NCBI RefSeq assembly: GCF_042453785.1
Contig: NC_091671.1
Coordinates: forward strand, 11,292,001 to 11,356,000
Direction of reading: 5' to 3'
DNA: 64,000 nucleotides
Source of the DNA: Malus domestica
Lineage: Eukaryota > Streptophyta > Magnoliopsida > Rosales > Rosaceae
Numbering within the stretch: position 1 is the stretch's first letter; each line of letters opens with the position of its first letter. Positions 11,061-24,280 of this stretch are shown here, piece after piece. A model generated the notes under the pieces. That model did not search any database, was not told where the DNA came from, and saw only the letters and a list, made by a program, of their open reading frames with translations. Both the position numbers and the translations under genes were made by a program.

Positions 11061-11272
11061 GAATGAGGACCCTCTCCGGATCCTCTTTGTGAGAATCCTA
11101 AGGATCTTCAAATCGTGTTCGTTTATCGTATATCGTGCGGTCAGTTTTCATCAGGTATTATTCATATTTAATTATAAATAAAAGTATTTAAAATGATTTA
11201 TGGTCGCACGATGTACGATAAACGGACACGATTTGAGAATTTCCGAGATCCTCACAAAGAGGTTCCTCATTC
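11061..11272. mobile_element. MITE with about 75-bp terminal inverted repeats
   Basis: The ends gaatgagga and tcctcattc are inverted, and the inner arms (for example AATCGTGTTCGTTTATCGTA near 11115 and its inverted, slightly diverged form near 11218) pair over most of the length, with an AT-rich centre. The matching 3' flank of copy B lacks it. Superfamily not assigned. Confidence 0.75.
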
Positions 11273-12344
11273 AACAGAGATGAAAAAATAGAAAAGAATT
11301 GGGAGATAAAAGGAAGCAGAGTACATAAAGAGCTTTTATATTGGAAAAAAAGCTTTTATTTTGAGAGTAAGATTCTCTCTTCTCCTATTACCATCATTAT
11401 CCGTCCTTTCTTTTCACACTTTTCTTTTTGTCTTTTTCTCTATATAAAAAATTCAAACAAAATGTTGACTCGATTTAATCGTAACTGTTTAAATAGGAAT
11501 GAAAGGGAGAGAGAATCCTACTCTTTTATTTTGTAAGGCTTTTTCAGCAAGTTTTCTTTAGTAATACGTGCAATAGAAAACGTGAATAGCTATAAAATAG
11601 AAGATTTACTTGTTGTGAAAGTCAAATTCAACTGCTAAAACGTGAATAGTTAAATTTTAATTTTAAATTGTCTTTTTTACCATATTGCATAATTGCTATC
11701 AAGTACAAAATGATATTACAATAAAATTAAAATTTATCAATAAACTCACACTCAATAATTAAACCCTATCATTAGCAATCTTTATCTTCCGTTCATCTTG
11801 GCTAAAACCAAGAGCTCTCATAAAGAAAAACAAGCTCTTTTTGATCCATGGATGATGATTTTGAAGTTTTGAATCTTCTAACTAAAGCATGAATCGATTT
11901 ATGCAAGTTTTTTTCGTTTGTTTTCAAATTTTTTTAGAGTTTAGAAACAAGAATCAATGATTGTGGAGTTTCTTGAGAATTTTCATCTTTTACTTCTCAA
12001 TAATAGTTACAAATTCGCAAGAAAGCATCATTCTACGTTGTCTGCACTAAAATAGCAATAACGTCTCCTAGAAATATTAGAATCACGAACCGTAAAATTC
12101 TCCATAAACTAGATGTCCAGATCTTTCCCAACATATAAGGCTCAAATTTGGTTTGTCTCGAGGAAGTACAGTTTAATATTCAAACTTCACAGATATGTAC
12201 AATAAATCTTTGATTTTGGGATGTCTAAACTAAAATAGCAATAATGTCTTTTAGAATCAAAATCACGAACTGTAATTTTAGGGCAATGCTAAGGGATCAT
12301 CTATTTAAATCATGTTTTGTAAATTATATGATGTGGATGGAGCC
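11273..12344. other. 3' flank of copy A, homologous to 28950-30800 of copy B
   Basis: AT-rich non-coding DNA. It follows copy B's flank, but near 11620 it skips an about 880-bp block present in B (29180-30065). No gene is seen. Confidence 0.7.
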
Positions 12345-14749
12345 AAAATTGTGACGACCCGTCCCTAATTTTATGTTTTTACAAATTTTAAAAGCATTAT
12401 TTTACGAAAATGCCCTAGAGGTGAGGGTATTGACTTTCGTTGACCAACGTTTAGTGAGACATACGACTTATTCTTTTAGCGTATTTGCGTAGTATCCAGT
12501 GATACGAATGCATAGACTCAAGAGGAAGTGAATTTGGAGCTACGGTTAAAGTTTTACGAAACTATATCTGAAAAGTACGTTTCTAAGGTTTTCCATTTAT
12601 TATTTTATGTATTTCATAAGTATTATTATATTAGTTTAAGGTTATTTAGAGAAAAAAGTGACTGGGCAGAACTGCCCAATCGGAGACAGAAGGAACGAAT
12701 CAGAAGAAAGGAGGAAAAGGGAATAACCAACCAGAGAGGAAAGGAAGGAGGGAAATGAGAGAGGGAGGGGATTCGAACCCCCTCGACCCTGAAAGTCCTT
12801 AGACCTGCTTGTCGGCTCGGTTTCTAGGCAAAGAAATTCGACAAGTTTTCAATGAAATTCCGGCGAATTAAGTCGAGTTTCCACCTGGAAACCTCTCACC
12901 ATCGTTCCACCTTCCTTTATCATACAAAAATGGGGTTGTTTGGGCTCGATTTTGGAAGAATCGAAGTCGTGGGCTTAGAGGACACCCGGCGACAATTCGC
13001 CCTTTTTTGCAACCATTCCCGTTGATCTCCACCATCAAAGAACTTCTCTGGAGGCCAGGAACAAAGCCCAAACAGTTTTAGGGGCAGTGGTGTTGCGGAT
13101 TAATCGAATTGAAGAACACCCAAATTCTAAGGTTCCAGCGGTTCGTGGGTGATTTTAGATGTTTCCCAGCTAAATTAGACTTGGCCACATGTATAAAGTT
13201 TACTCTACTCATTGAGACCTACAATTATGTAAAATTTGATAATTTTTAGAAATAGTTGACTTTTCCAGCGAGTTAAAATGGCCGACCGCCACCCACGGCA
13301 GCGCGTGGCCAGCGGACTATTGATGCTACTTTTAGGCCAAATTAGATATCTGAAATTCAATTATGATATTCATATAACGTAGGTTGATCATTTGAACCTA
13401 AATGCATTACGTTACTTAGTAAAAATGTGAATCGACGATCCGATTGTTGGATCGTTACCAAACTTTAATATGTTATAGTACGTAATATCTGAGGATCATA
13501 GGAACTTATGGATCAGGAATCCGATATACGGATCTTCCCGAATTGAATTTGTAAGTCCATAAAATAAAATGTTAACCGCCACTTGGTTTTAGCAATTGGC
13601 AGAGATCCGACCGTTGGATCGTTTCGAAACTTTAGGATGTGTTCTAAAAGTATAATGTGGATCTTTGGAAGTAACGGATCGAAAATTGAAGATGCAGATC
13701 TTCCGAATCAAACTACGTAGGGATGTGTTTTATGTTAGTTACTTATTCTATCGATAAGATTTCTTAGACATGATTTGATAATTGTTCTAGGTGCTAATTG
13801 TTCATGACGCCTTGATGTGTGTGCTAGGGGGTTGTAGTGGGGAATCCAGGTGAGTGAGCTTTTGGTTTTCAGTATATGTATATATGCTTGGTATTTTTCC
13901 TAGAAACCTTATTTAAATGGTTTTATGTTTTGAAATGCCATGCCAAATGTTTCATACTTAGAATATGCATTTTAGTAGTTGCATATATTATGGTTGATGC
14001 TGTGGACACTCAGGTAAGCTTCAGGTAAGTATATATTGATGGTAGTGATGGTAGTGAGTATGATTGTGTTGAGATGCATTTATAGCTCATTTTCCTGCAC
14101 CCCGGTGTTAGTGCTCTACTTGAGGACAAGGCCTAGCCTTCACGTGATCTTTCACCTCCCGCACCACTTGCTCACCTTGGATCCAAGGCAGGTGTCAACC
14201 TGTCGTACATACCACATTAGGTGGTTCCGACTCGTAGGTGACTTGCGATACTTCGCATAGCCTTCACGTGATCGTAACACTTGAGGGTATTTATTTACAC
14301 CCAGTCTGTCGTACAGACCACATGAGGTGGTTTCGACTCATGTGCAGGGAATGAGTTGAGGAGCTATAGACTCAGTCGTACAGGTCACGTTATGTGACTC
14401 CGGCTTGCATACCATTTCATATTGATTTATTTCACCTGGCATACTTATTTCTTTGCTAAGATATTTGACATGGCATATTTGGGGATTTCTTATTTTGAGT
14501 ACGGTTTTGAGATAGATATGCATGCTATTTTCTGGGAAATTATACAGGTTTTACAGCGAGGGGTTACTACCTTTGGTAATGGAAATGGTTTTTGAAAAGC
14601 TTTGTTTTTGTCCACTCACACTTTCTGTTTTGCGCCCCTCCAGGTTTTAATTGCTAAAAGTTTGTATCGACGAGGATTCTGGGCAAATATCAGGATAGGT
14701 GGCTACTTTTGAGGGTACAATCCCTATCCATTCTACTGTACTTACTTAT

Positions 14750-17265
14750 TGTCACAGCCCATCCCAAAAATTCAGTTATCGTGGGTGTGAAATGATAGAA
14801 TTGCCCTTAGCGGTTGCTGAGGTATGTGTGACATATTATTTGATGTGCATACTTTTCTAAATTTTGGAAATTTAATTGGATTAAAATTGTATGCATTTTT
14901 TTTATCTGGTTAGGGACTTCGGTGGACCACATACCCTCACCATCTAACTCCTTTCTCTCTCCTATCCCGTGCCCTGTCTCTCTCTTCCCTCCCAGTTGCT
15001 TTCTTTCTCTCTCTCTCGAACCGTACGGACAAGAACCCAAAATCCCTCAAAACATCACAGATCGACGCCAATAAGGTGAGTTTCTTCATCCTTACAACCT
15101 CCTGAGTTGAATGGTACCATTTTTGGAACTTAGAATCTTCAAAATCATGTGAAATCCAAACCCCAGTTTGATGTCACTATTCATGCACACGTGAATTGTT
15201 GATTTTCAGGGAATTCTAAGCTTACAGGGAGCTTAGTGAGGTTCCAAGGAAGCTCAGAGTACTTAGTTTGAAGGTTTTGGACGTCGGGATCGTAGGGTTC
15301 GAAGTTGGCCGGTTTTCTTGGATTTTCTCCGGTGAGATTTCGTAATTTTTAGAGCCTTAAACTAGTACAACGTGATTCTACATGCTTAGGGCTTCATTTT
15401 GATATAAAATGCGTAGAAAATGGTGGAGAAATGACGGAGAACAAGGAGATTGAAAAATCTCCAGTTTTTCGGCGCCGGCGAAACCAATCCGGCGACTGGA
15501 GGAAGAAGATGACGCGCGTGGGTCCGTGCCCCTCCCGGCACGTGGGGGCGCGTGGCAAGTCCAAAATTTTTTCTAAAAATATCTCGACGTCCGTGACGTC
15601 GAGTAGGTCACCATGGTATATTCATATACCCAAATTGAGCATCGTATGAGAAGTTATTACGTATTGTTGGTTATGCGCTTTAAATAATGTTTTTATAGTT
15701 GTTTCGCATATAGATGATACCTATCCCGAGGACGAGCGCATTCAAGGACGTCACGGGGGTTACGACCCTTCGACTTACCAGTGAGTGGGCAGTATTTTCT
15801 ATATTTACCTATATACTATTGATTTTTCCCAGAAATTTAATTTAAATGAAAGTGTGTTTTACAATGCCATGCATGCATATTATGAAATATGTGAATTAGT
15901 ATTTGATGCATATATATGTGAATTGGTGTTGTGGACACATAGGTGAGTATCAGGTGAGTTTTATATTAATCATGTGATTTAAGGCTGGTTTGGTATTGCT
16001 GTGCTTTGAAAAAAAAAACTGATGTGAGAATAAGCGGCTGTGAAATAAATCAGCAGAGTGTTTGGTAAATTTTTTTGTAAAAATGCTTTTGGAAAGAAAA
16101 AAAAGCAGTCTGATAGTGGGTCTTTTCATTAAAGGAGCATTGTAGCTCCGTGTGCTTTGAAAAAAAACCAGTTTTCCATAGCTGCAAATAGCAGCTTCAG
16201 TTTTTTCCTTTGATTTCAGCTTATTCTCACAGCAGCTTCCAAAATAAGCCTTTTTTTTTCAGTTTACTAAACACCTAAAACCCTCACAGTTTTTTTTCAT
16301 GGGTGCTTTTTTTTTAAGCACCTCACTCCCAAACCACCCCTTATTGTGATGTGAATTGTGTTGAAAGCTCAAACCTACACCCCTGGTGTTAGTGCTTATA
16401 TTATTCACCCCGCACCACACGCTCACCTTGGATCCAAGTAGGTGCATGTCATACAGACCATTAGAGGGTTCCGACATGTCGTACAGACCATGAGAGGTGG
16501 TTCCGACTTGTAGGTGATTTTAGATTATTATACAGCTGTTGATGAGAGAATCACTAGAGCGTATTCTTAAACCTTTCTTATCGTACAGACTACTTCAAGT
16601 AGTTCCGATTTATGTGCAGAGTAGTGTCGTACAGGTCACTGTGGTGACTCCGGTTGGATTGAATATTGAGCTTTAGAATTAACCGTACAGGACCAACTGC
16701 AGGGTCTCCGGTTGATTCCTTATTTCACCTGTTATAATGTTGCATCCTTATTCTGTTATTGACGCTTATTGCATGGCATGCTTTCTGGTTTTTGATAAAG
16801 ATTTGTGAATTAAGATATTTGAAGATTTATATGCATATTATGTTATTTTCTGGGAAAGTATACAGGTTTTATAGCAAGGGGTTAGAAATGTTATTAAATG
16901 AAATGTTTTCGAAAAACTTTGTTTTACTGACCCACTCAATTTTGTTTTGCACCCCTCTAGGTTCTAGTTAGCGGTGTGGTGGCACGAGGATTCCCACGAC
17001 GTTCTGATAGACTACATAAATGTAGGACTCACCTTCGGGTGTTGTAATTTAGTTATGTTCCCACTTGACTGCAGCTAGTATTTATGCTCTGAATATGTGT
17101 ATTTCACACCTAAACTTATTTTAGCATGCTAGTTGGATACTATTGTTAGTATTTGGTTTTTATTTCTTCGTATTACTCTGATTTGTTGCTTCCGCGTCGC
17201 ACTTTTGGTTACGTCACGCCCACGTGACGGCCAGCACGCCTTGATTTTAGGATCGGGGTGTGTCA
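14750..17265 (+). repeat. 5' LTR of nested gypsy element
   Basis: 2516 bp from TGTCACAGCCC to GGTGTGTCA. It carries a MITE (15980-16343) and a 1018-bp segment (15601-16618) missing from the 3' LTR. Confidence 0.9.
15980..16343. mobile_element. hAT-like MITE inside the 5' LTR
   Basis: The left end AAGGCTGGTTTGG and right end CCAAACCACCCCTT are near-perfect inverted repeats, and internal arms around AAAAAAGCACC and GGTGCTTTTT pair as well. A clear target duplication could not be read. Confidence 0.6.
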
Positions 17266-17268
17266 GTT

Positions 17269-17280
17269 TGGTATCAAAGC
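17269..17280 (+). other. Primer binding site, initiator Met-tRNA type
   Basis: TGGTATCAAAGC starts 3 bp after the 5' LTR. It matches the usual plant initiator methionine tRNA PBS except for one base. Confidence 0.75.
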
Positions 17281-17344
17281 CTAGGTTGCAGTCTTGTATA
17301 ACTTGTTAATGCTCTAATGATCTTTTGATGTCTTCTGTCAGAAC

Positions 17345-19350
17345 TATGCCGCCTCGTAGGGAATCACGTTGTGCTTCTGAGCCTAATTTCCCTGACATAA
17401 CTTAATTAGGGGAAGCGATGGCCCATGCCTTTCAGAATGCAATCCGTCATCCTCTTCCTCAGAAGACACCCCTGGAGACTATGTATAATCTGAAATTAGA
17501 CTGTTTCATGGGTAATGAGGGGCATGAAGGGGCAGAAAAATGGTTAAACCATATTGAGAAGACTTTTCAGGTGATGCAGAGTCAAGGGAATCTTCGTGCT
17601 AGTAGATGGGTGGCGACCACTACTTGGTTTTTAGGGTGAGAGCCAGCAGCTTGGTGGGTAAATCAAACTAAGTTTATGTCACCTGAGATGGCAGCTGATT
17701 AGGAAGTATTCAAAGAGAATTTTAAGAAAAGATTTGTTCCTCCGGAGTACATTGATCGTAAGAAGCAGGAGTTCACTCAATTGAAGCAAAAGAATATGTC
17801 GGCGCATGAGTATTACAGGAAGTTTACAGACTTATCTCGTTATGATCCTGATACAGCTGGTAATCAGGCAGAGATGCTTCGCCGTTTTAAGCTGTGAACT
17901 AAGAGGAAATGGCGAACTTTTGCTAGTGCACTTCCTTACGCCACTTATCATGAGTTTTCTGAGATTTTGGTTTGGATGGAGAATTCCGACAACCTTCCTA
18001 GTAATAGTGAAGAAGATGAAGATAAGAATGATAATCAGAAGAAAGATGACAGGGGTAAAGGTATCTCCACTCAAGGACCCCGTAAGACACAAAATTTCAA
18101 GAAAAGTGGAGCAAGCTCGAGTTCTTCCAGCGGAGGATTTAGTGTCACGGGTCCGATAAGAGGTGGAAGATTTGCTGGTGGACCCAGGTTTTAGAGGCAG
18201 AGAGACTCTGGTGATTCTGGTACTCCGTTGTGCCGCTATTGTAACTTCAGACATCATAGAGAGTGCAGGAGAAGTGGTGGTGCTTGCTACACTTGTGAAC
18301 AGTTGGGACATAGGGCTACTCAATGTCCCCAGAGTCAGCAGAGATCTCAGCAGTCTGTTATGCCACCTCCAGCGCCGATTCAGCAGAACTTTGGATCAGG
18401 CAGTTATGGTCAAATGGGTCGTGGTGGTGCTTACCACTATCAGGGTGATGCTGCTCCTTATGCTTCCGGACAGAATCAGTATTCCCAGGATCCTTATTTT
18501 CATACTGGGTATTCCCAAGATCTTGGAGGTTATACTTCATATCCTTCCATGCCAGCTAGTGGATCTCAGTGGTATCAAAGAGGTCAGCCGCGATAGGGAG
18601 AGGTTGCTGCTAGCAGTGCAGGACCGTTTAGGCAGTCTAATCAGCCAGGACAGGGACGTACTTCTCAGGGATGAGGTAACCAAGGTAATAAAGGTCGTGG
18701 TGGACGACAGCAAGCTCAGGGACGTGTTAATCATATCTCACAGGGTCGTGATGGAAGATTTGCTGGTGGACCCAGGTTTTAGAGGCAGAGAGACTCTGGT
18801 GATTCTGGTACTCCGCTGTGCCGCTATTGTAACTTCAGACATCATAGAGAGTGCAGGAGAAATGGTGGTGCTTGCTACACTTGTGGACAGTTGGGACATA
18901 GGGCTGCTCAATGTCCCCAGAGTCAGCAGAGATCTCAGCAGTCTGTTATGCCACCTCCAGCGCCGATTCAGCAGAACTTTGGATCAGGCAGTTATGGTCA
19001 AATGGGTCGTGGTGGTGCTTACCACTATCAGGGTGATGCTGCTCCTTATGCTTCCGGACAGAATCAGTATTCCCAGGATCCTTATTTTCATACTGGGTAT
19101 TCCCAAGATCTTGGAGGTTATACTTCATATCCTTCCATGCCAGCTAGTGGATCTCAGTGGTATCAAAGAGGTCAGCCCCGATAGGGAGAGGTTGCTGCTA
19201 GCAGTGCAGGACCGTTTAGGCAGTCTAATCAGCCAGGACATGGACGTACTTCTCAGGGATGAGGTAACCAAGGTAATAAAGGTCGTGGTGGACGACAGCA
19301 AGCTCAGGGACGTGTTAATCATATCTCACTGCAAGATGCTCAGAATCATC
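17345..19350 (+). pseudogene. gag of nested gypsy element, with several stop codons
   Basis: Reading from the ATG at 17345 (MPPRRESRC), the frame is broken by stops near 17402, 17637, 17699, 17895, 18192, 18594, 18672 and equivalent points in the duplicated part. Recognisable parts are a capsid-like region (MNLKLDCF-type motif near 17486, YYRKFTDLSRYDP near 17813) and two zinc knuckles (CYTCEQLGHRATQC and CYTCGQLGHRAAQC). The stops look like single C-to-T changes, on either strand, in Gln, Arg or Trp codons. A 398-codon open frame at 18163-19359 is an out-of-frame shadow. Confidence 0.85.
18166..19341 (+). repeat. 588-bp tandem duplication in gag covering the zinc knuckles
   Basis: GGAAGATTTGCTGGTGGACC occurs at 18166 and 18754, and the next 588 bp repeat almost perfectly. 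The unit includes both the C-terminal zinc knuckle and the Gln/Gly/Tyr-rich spacer. Both copies share the same two stop codons, so the duplication came after those mutations. Confidence 0.92.
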
Positions 19351-19355
19351 CGGAC

Positions 19356-22300
19356 TTGATTATAGGTACGTTAAATATCCTCGGTCACTTTGCTAGAGTT
19401 TTGATTGATTGTGGTGCTACTCATTCTGTGATTTCTCATACGTTTGCTCAAATGACTCAACCTCACCCTACACATCTAAGATTTGATTTAGAGTTTGCTA
19501 TGCCTAGAAGGGACAAATGTTATGTTGATAGTGTTTATCCAGGGTGTCCAGTGATGGTAGATGGTGTAGTTATGCCAGCTAATCTTATCCCGTTAGATAT
19601 TGTGGATTTTGATATGATTTTAGGGGCGAATTGGTTGCATTATAATCGTGCACATATAGATTGTTACTGGAAATCAGTTACTTTTCATCGTCCTGGACTA
19701 CCAGAGGTTACTTTTGTGGGTGAAAGAAGTGGGGTGAGACATGGTGTTATTTCTGCCATGAGAGCAAAGAAGTTGTTATCGAAAGGTTGTCATGGATACT
19801 TAGCACATGTGGTGTTAAATAATGTTATTCCTAACAGTGTAGAGGAAGTTGGAGTAGTCAGGCACTATCCTGATGTATTCCCAGATGATTTGCCTGGATT
19901 GCCGCCAGACAGAGATGTGGAGTTTTCGATTGATTTGCTCCCATGTACGGATTCTATATCTTTGACTCCATACAGAATGGCTCCAGCTGAATTGAGAGAG
20001 TTGAAAATTCAGTTACAAGAATTAACTGATAAAGGTTTCATTCAACCTAGTACTTCACCTTGGGGAGCTCCGGTGTTGTTTGTAAGAAAGAAAGACGGAA
20101 CTTTGATATTGTGTATTGATTACAGGCAATTGAATCGGGTAACGATTAAAAACCATTATCCATTGCCTCGTGTCGATGATTTGTTTGATCAACTTAAATA
20201 TGCGTGTGTGTTCTCTAAGATTGATTTGAAATCTGGCTATTATCAGTTGAAGATTAAAGATGAAGATGTACCTAAAACGGCTTTCAGGACCCGTTATGGG
20301 CATTATGAGTTTTTGGTGATGCCATTTGGATTGACTAATGCACCTGCAGCTTTCATGAGGCTAATGAATGAAGTATTCCAGCAATATCTTGATAGATTTA
20401 TCATTGTTTTTATCGATGATATTCTGGTATACTCACAGTCGAAAGCAAATCATATTCGACATCTTAACTTGGTATTAAAGAAATTGATGGAGCATCAGTT
20501 GTATGCCAAGTTTAGCAAATGTCAGTTTTGGTTGAATCAAGTGGCATTTTTGGGACATGTAGTATCGGCACAAGGAATTCAAGTAGATCCTCAAAAGATT
20601 GCAGCAGTGGAGAATTGGGAACAGCCACGAACCGTCACCGAGGTGCGGAGTTTTCTTGGTTTAGCAGGTTATTATCGACGGTTTGTTCAAGATTTTTCTA
20701 TGATTGCGTTGCCACTAACGAAGTTAACCAGGAAGGATGTTAAGTTCGAGTGGGACGAGAATTGTGAGCAAAGTTTCCAGCAGCTGAAATATTACCTCAC
20801 TTATGCTCCAGTATTGGTACTTCCTGATGATAACGGTAACTTTGAGATTTACAGTGATGCTTCCTTGAATGGTTCGGGATGTGTCTTGATACAGCATAAT
20901 AGAGTGATCGCATATGCTTTTCGACAGTTGAAGATTCATGAAAGGAATTATCCTACTCACGATCTTGAGTTGGCAGCCATTGTCTTTGCTTTGAAGATTT
21001 GGAGGCATTATCTCTATGGTGAGAAATGTAAGATCTTCACGAATCATAAGAGTCTTCAGTATTTTTTTACTCAGCATGATCTTAATCTTCGTCAGTGAAG
21101 GTGGATGGAGTTACTAAGTGATTATGACTGCACTATTGAGTATCATCCGGGTCGCGCAAATGTGGTAAGCTGATGCACTGAGTAGGAAACCTCAAGGTCG
21201 ACTTAATGCTTTGTATGCTTGCCGTGTTCCTCTTCTTGCAGATTTGAGAGCTACTGGAGTAAAGTTAGAGTTAGAATAACGAAGAGAAGCTTTTCTTGCT
21301 AGTTTCCAAGTCAAGCCTGTTTTGGTCAATCGTGTACTTGAAGCTCAGATGATTGATGAAGAGATTCAAGAAATGATTCAATTGAGAAATGAAAGGAAAA
21401 AGAAAGACCTCAGGATTTGAGAATCAGATGGCATGCTTATGCAGGAGAACAGAATGTATGTGCCGAATAATGAGGAATTAAATAAGGAAATTTTGGATGA
21501 AGCACATTGTTCAGCTTATGCGATGCATCCATGAGGGACTAAGATGTACCATACCATTCGACCATTTTATTATTGGCCGGGTATGAAAAGGGAAATTGCA
21601 GAATATGTAAGTAGGTGTGCTGTTTGTCAGCAAGTCAAAGCAGAAAGAAAGAAGCCTTTTGGACGGATGCAACCACTGCCCATTCCTCAGTGGAAATGGG
21701 AAAATATAACTATGGATTTTGTGTATAAGCTTCCTCGTACACATAATGGATTTGATGGCGTTTAGGTAATCGTAGATCGGCTTACCAAGTCAGCACACTT
21801 CATTCCAGTGAGGGAAAAGTATCCCCTGAATAAATTGGCTAAGTTATTCATCACAAACATTGTGAAGTATCATGGAGTTCCAGTGAATATTATTTTTTAT
21901 CGAGATCCAAGATTTACTTCTAGGTTTTGGATAGCTTTTTAGGAAGCTCTTGGTACAAAACTGCTTTACAGCACTGCTTATCATCCTCAAACCGATGGAC
22001 AATCAGAGAGGACTATTCAGACGTTAGAGGATATGTTGAGATCTTCAGTGTTACAGTTTGGAGATTCTTGGCATGATCGCCTAGACTTGATGGAATTTGC
22101 CTACAATAATAGTTTTCATGCGAGCATTGGTATGTCACCATTTGAGGCACTGTATGGTAGAGCTTGTCGTACGCCATTGTGTTGGTCAGAGGTTGGCGAA
22201 AGAGTGCTAGAGGGCCCAGAGATTGTGGATGAGACTACTCAAAATGTTCAGGTGATTAAGTCTAACCTGAAAGCAGCCCAGGATCGACAAAAGAGTTTAA

Positions 22301-22758
22301 CAGATAGACATGCTACTGATCGAGTATATGATGTGGGTAATTTGGTATTCTTGAAATTATCACCTTGGAGAGGTGTAGTGCGGTTTGGAAAGAAAGGCAA
22401 GCTAAGTCCTAGGTATATAGGACCTTATGAGATCACTGAAATGATTGGTGAAGTTGCTTACAGATTGGAGTTGCCTCCGAAGTTATCTAAGGTACATAAT
22501 GTGTTTCATGTCTCGATGTTTCGACATTATGTTTCAGACCCTTCACATGTGATTCCTCCTCAACCTTTGGAGATTAATCTGGATTTGACGTATGATGAGG
22601 AACCAATAACTATCTTAGATTGGAAAGACAATGTTCGAAGGAATAAAACAGTGAGATTGGTAAAAGTATTGTGGAGGAACCACTCAGTGGAAGAAGCTAC
22701 TTGGGAAACAGAAGATCGAATGAGAGAGATGTATCCAAGGTTGTTTTATGAGTATTAG
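19356..22758 (+). pseudogene. pol of nested gypsy element: protease, RT, RNase H, integrase, chromodomain-like end
   Basis: 19356-21098 is open for 580 codons: protease with IDCGATHS (the active-site triplet is DCG, not the usual DSG/DTG), RT with [17 protein letters not shown] and catalytic FIDD, and RNase H with IYSDAS. A TGA at 21096 and a 1-bp insertion near 21168 break the frame before integrase. Integrase follows in another frame: zinc-binding H...H...CAVC region near 21500-21630, the core to about 22200, with stops near 21262, 21418, 21535, 21763 and 21941. The second catalytic acidic position reads Tyr (FYRDPRF). 22033-22758 encodes the integrase end and a chromodomain-like tail, stop at 22756. 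Confidence 0.9.
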
Positions 22759-22797
22759 TGGATTGAGTGTTGTATGAATTTTGAGGATGAAATTCTA

Positions 22798-22811
22798 TAA
22801 GGAGGGGAGAT
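22798..22811 (+). other. Polypurine tract
   Basis: TAAGGAGGGGAGAT lies immediately before the 3' LTR, the expected place for plus-strand priming. Confidence 0.85.
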
Positions 22812-24280
22812 TGTCACAGCCCGTCCCAAAAATTCAATTATCGTGGGTGTGAAATGACAGAATTGCCTTTAATGGTTGCTAAGGTATGTGTACCGTATTA
22901 TTTGATGTGCATAATTTTCTAAATTTTGGAAATTTAATTGGATTAAAATTGTATGCATTTTTTTTTATGTGGTTAGGGACTTAGGTGGACCACATACCCT
23001 TACCATCAGACTCATCTCTCTCTCCTATCCCGTGCCTTCTCTCTCTCTTCCCTCTCAGTTTCTCTCTCTCTCTCGAACCGTACGGACAAGAACCCAAAAT
23101 CCCTCAAAACATCATGGATCGATGCCAATAAGGTGAGTTTCTTCATCCTTGCAACCTCCTAAGTTGAATGGTACCATTTTTGGAACTTAGAATCTTCGAA
23201 ATCACGTGAAATCCGAACCCCAGTTTGATGTCACTGTTCATGCACACGTGAATTGTTGATTTTCAGGGAATTCTAAGCTTACATGGAGCTTAGTGAGATT
23301 CCAAGGAAGCTTGGAGTACTTAGTATGAAGGTTTTGGACGTCGGGATCATAGGGTTCGAAGTTGGGCGGTTTTCTTGGATTTTCTTCAATGAGATTTCGT
23401 AATTTTTAGAGCCTTAAACTGGTACAACGTGATTCTAAATGCTTAGGGCTTCATTTTGATATAAAATGCGTAGAAAATGGTGGAGAAATGATGGAGAACA
23501 AGGAGATTGAAAAATCTCCAGTTTTCCGACGCCAGTGAAACCAGTCCGGCGACTGGAGGAAGAAGATGACGAGCGTGGGGGCGCGTGGCAAGTCCAAATT
23601 TTTTTCTAAAAATATCTAGACGTCTGTGACGTAGAGTAGTGCCGTACAGGTCACTGTGGTGACTTCGGTTGGATTGGATATTGAGCTTTAGAATTAACAA
23701 TACAGGACCAACTGCAGGGTTTCCGGTTGATTCCTTAGTTCACCTGTTATAATGTTGCATCCTTATTCTGTTATTGACGCTTATTGCATGGCATGCTTTC
23801 TGGTTTTTGATAAAGATTTGTGAATTGAGATATTTGAAGATTTATATGCATATTATGTTATTTTCTGAGAAAGTATACAGGTTTTACAGCGAGGGGTTAG
23901 AAATGTTATTAAATGAAATGTTTTCGAAAAGCTTTGTTTTACTGACCCATTCAATTTTGTTTTGCGCCCTTCCAGGTTTTAGTTAGTGGTGTGGTGGCAC
24001 GAGGATTCCCACGACGTTCTAATAGACTACATAAATGTAGGACTCATCTTCGGGTGTTGTAATTTAGTTATGTTTCTATTTGACTGCACCTAGTATTTAT
24101 GCTCTGAATATGTGTGTTTCACACCTAAACTTATTTTAGCATGCTAGTTGGATACTATTGTTAGTATTTGGTTTTTATTTCTTCGTATTACTCTTATATG
24201 TTGCTTACGCGTCGCACTTTTGGTTACGTCACGCCCACGTGCCGGCCAGCACGCCTTGATTTTAGGATCGAGGTGTGTCA
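22812..24280 (+). repeat. 3' LTR of nested gypsy element, internally deleted
   Basis: 1469 bp from TGTCACAGCCC to GGTGTGTCA. Relative to the 5' LTR it has lost 1018 bp between two GAGTAG repeats (join at 23634-23639) and about 24 bp near 23575. Confidence 0.9.

Larger units (their letters stand above)
14750..24280 (+). mobile_element. Ty3/gypsy chromovirus-like retrotransposon, nested, decayed
   Basis: The ends are TGTCACAGCCC at 14750 and GGTGTGTCA at 24280, with perfect 5-bp target duplication cttat (14745-14749 and 24281-24285). Order: 5' LTR, PBS, gag, protease, RT, RNase H, integrase with a chromodomain-like C-terminus, PPT, 3' LTR. The C-terminal motif (WRNHSVEEATWE) suggests a chromovirus of the Tekay/Del type; this lineage call is an inference. 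Several stops and one frameshift make it non-autonomous now. Confidence 0.9.

Noticed and set aside
18163..19359. 398-codon open frame in gag region
   Set aside because: It is out of frame with gag and open twice only because the 588-bp duplicate is a multiple of three; its product has no domain.
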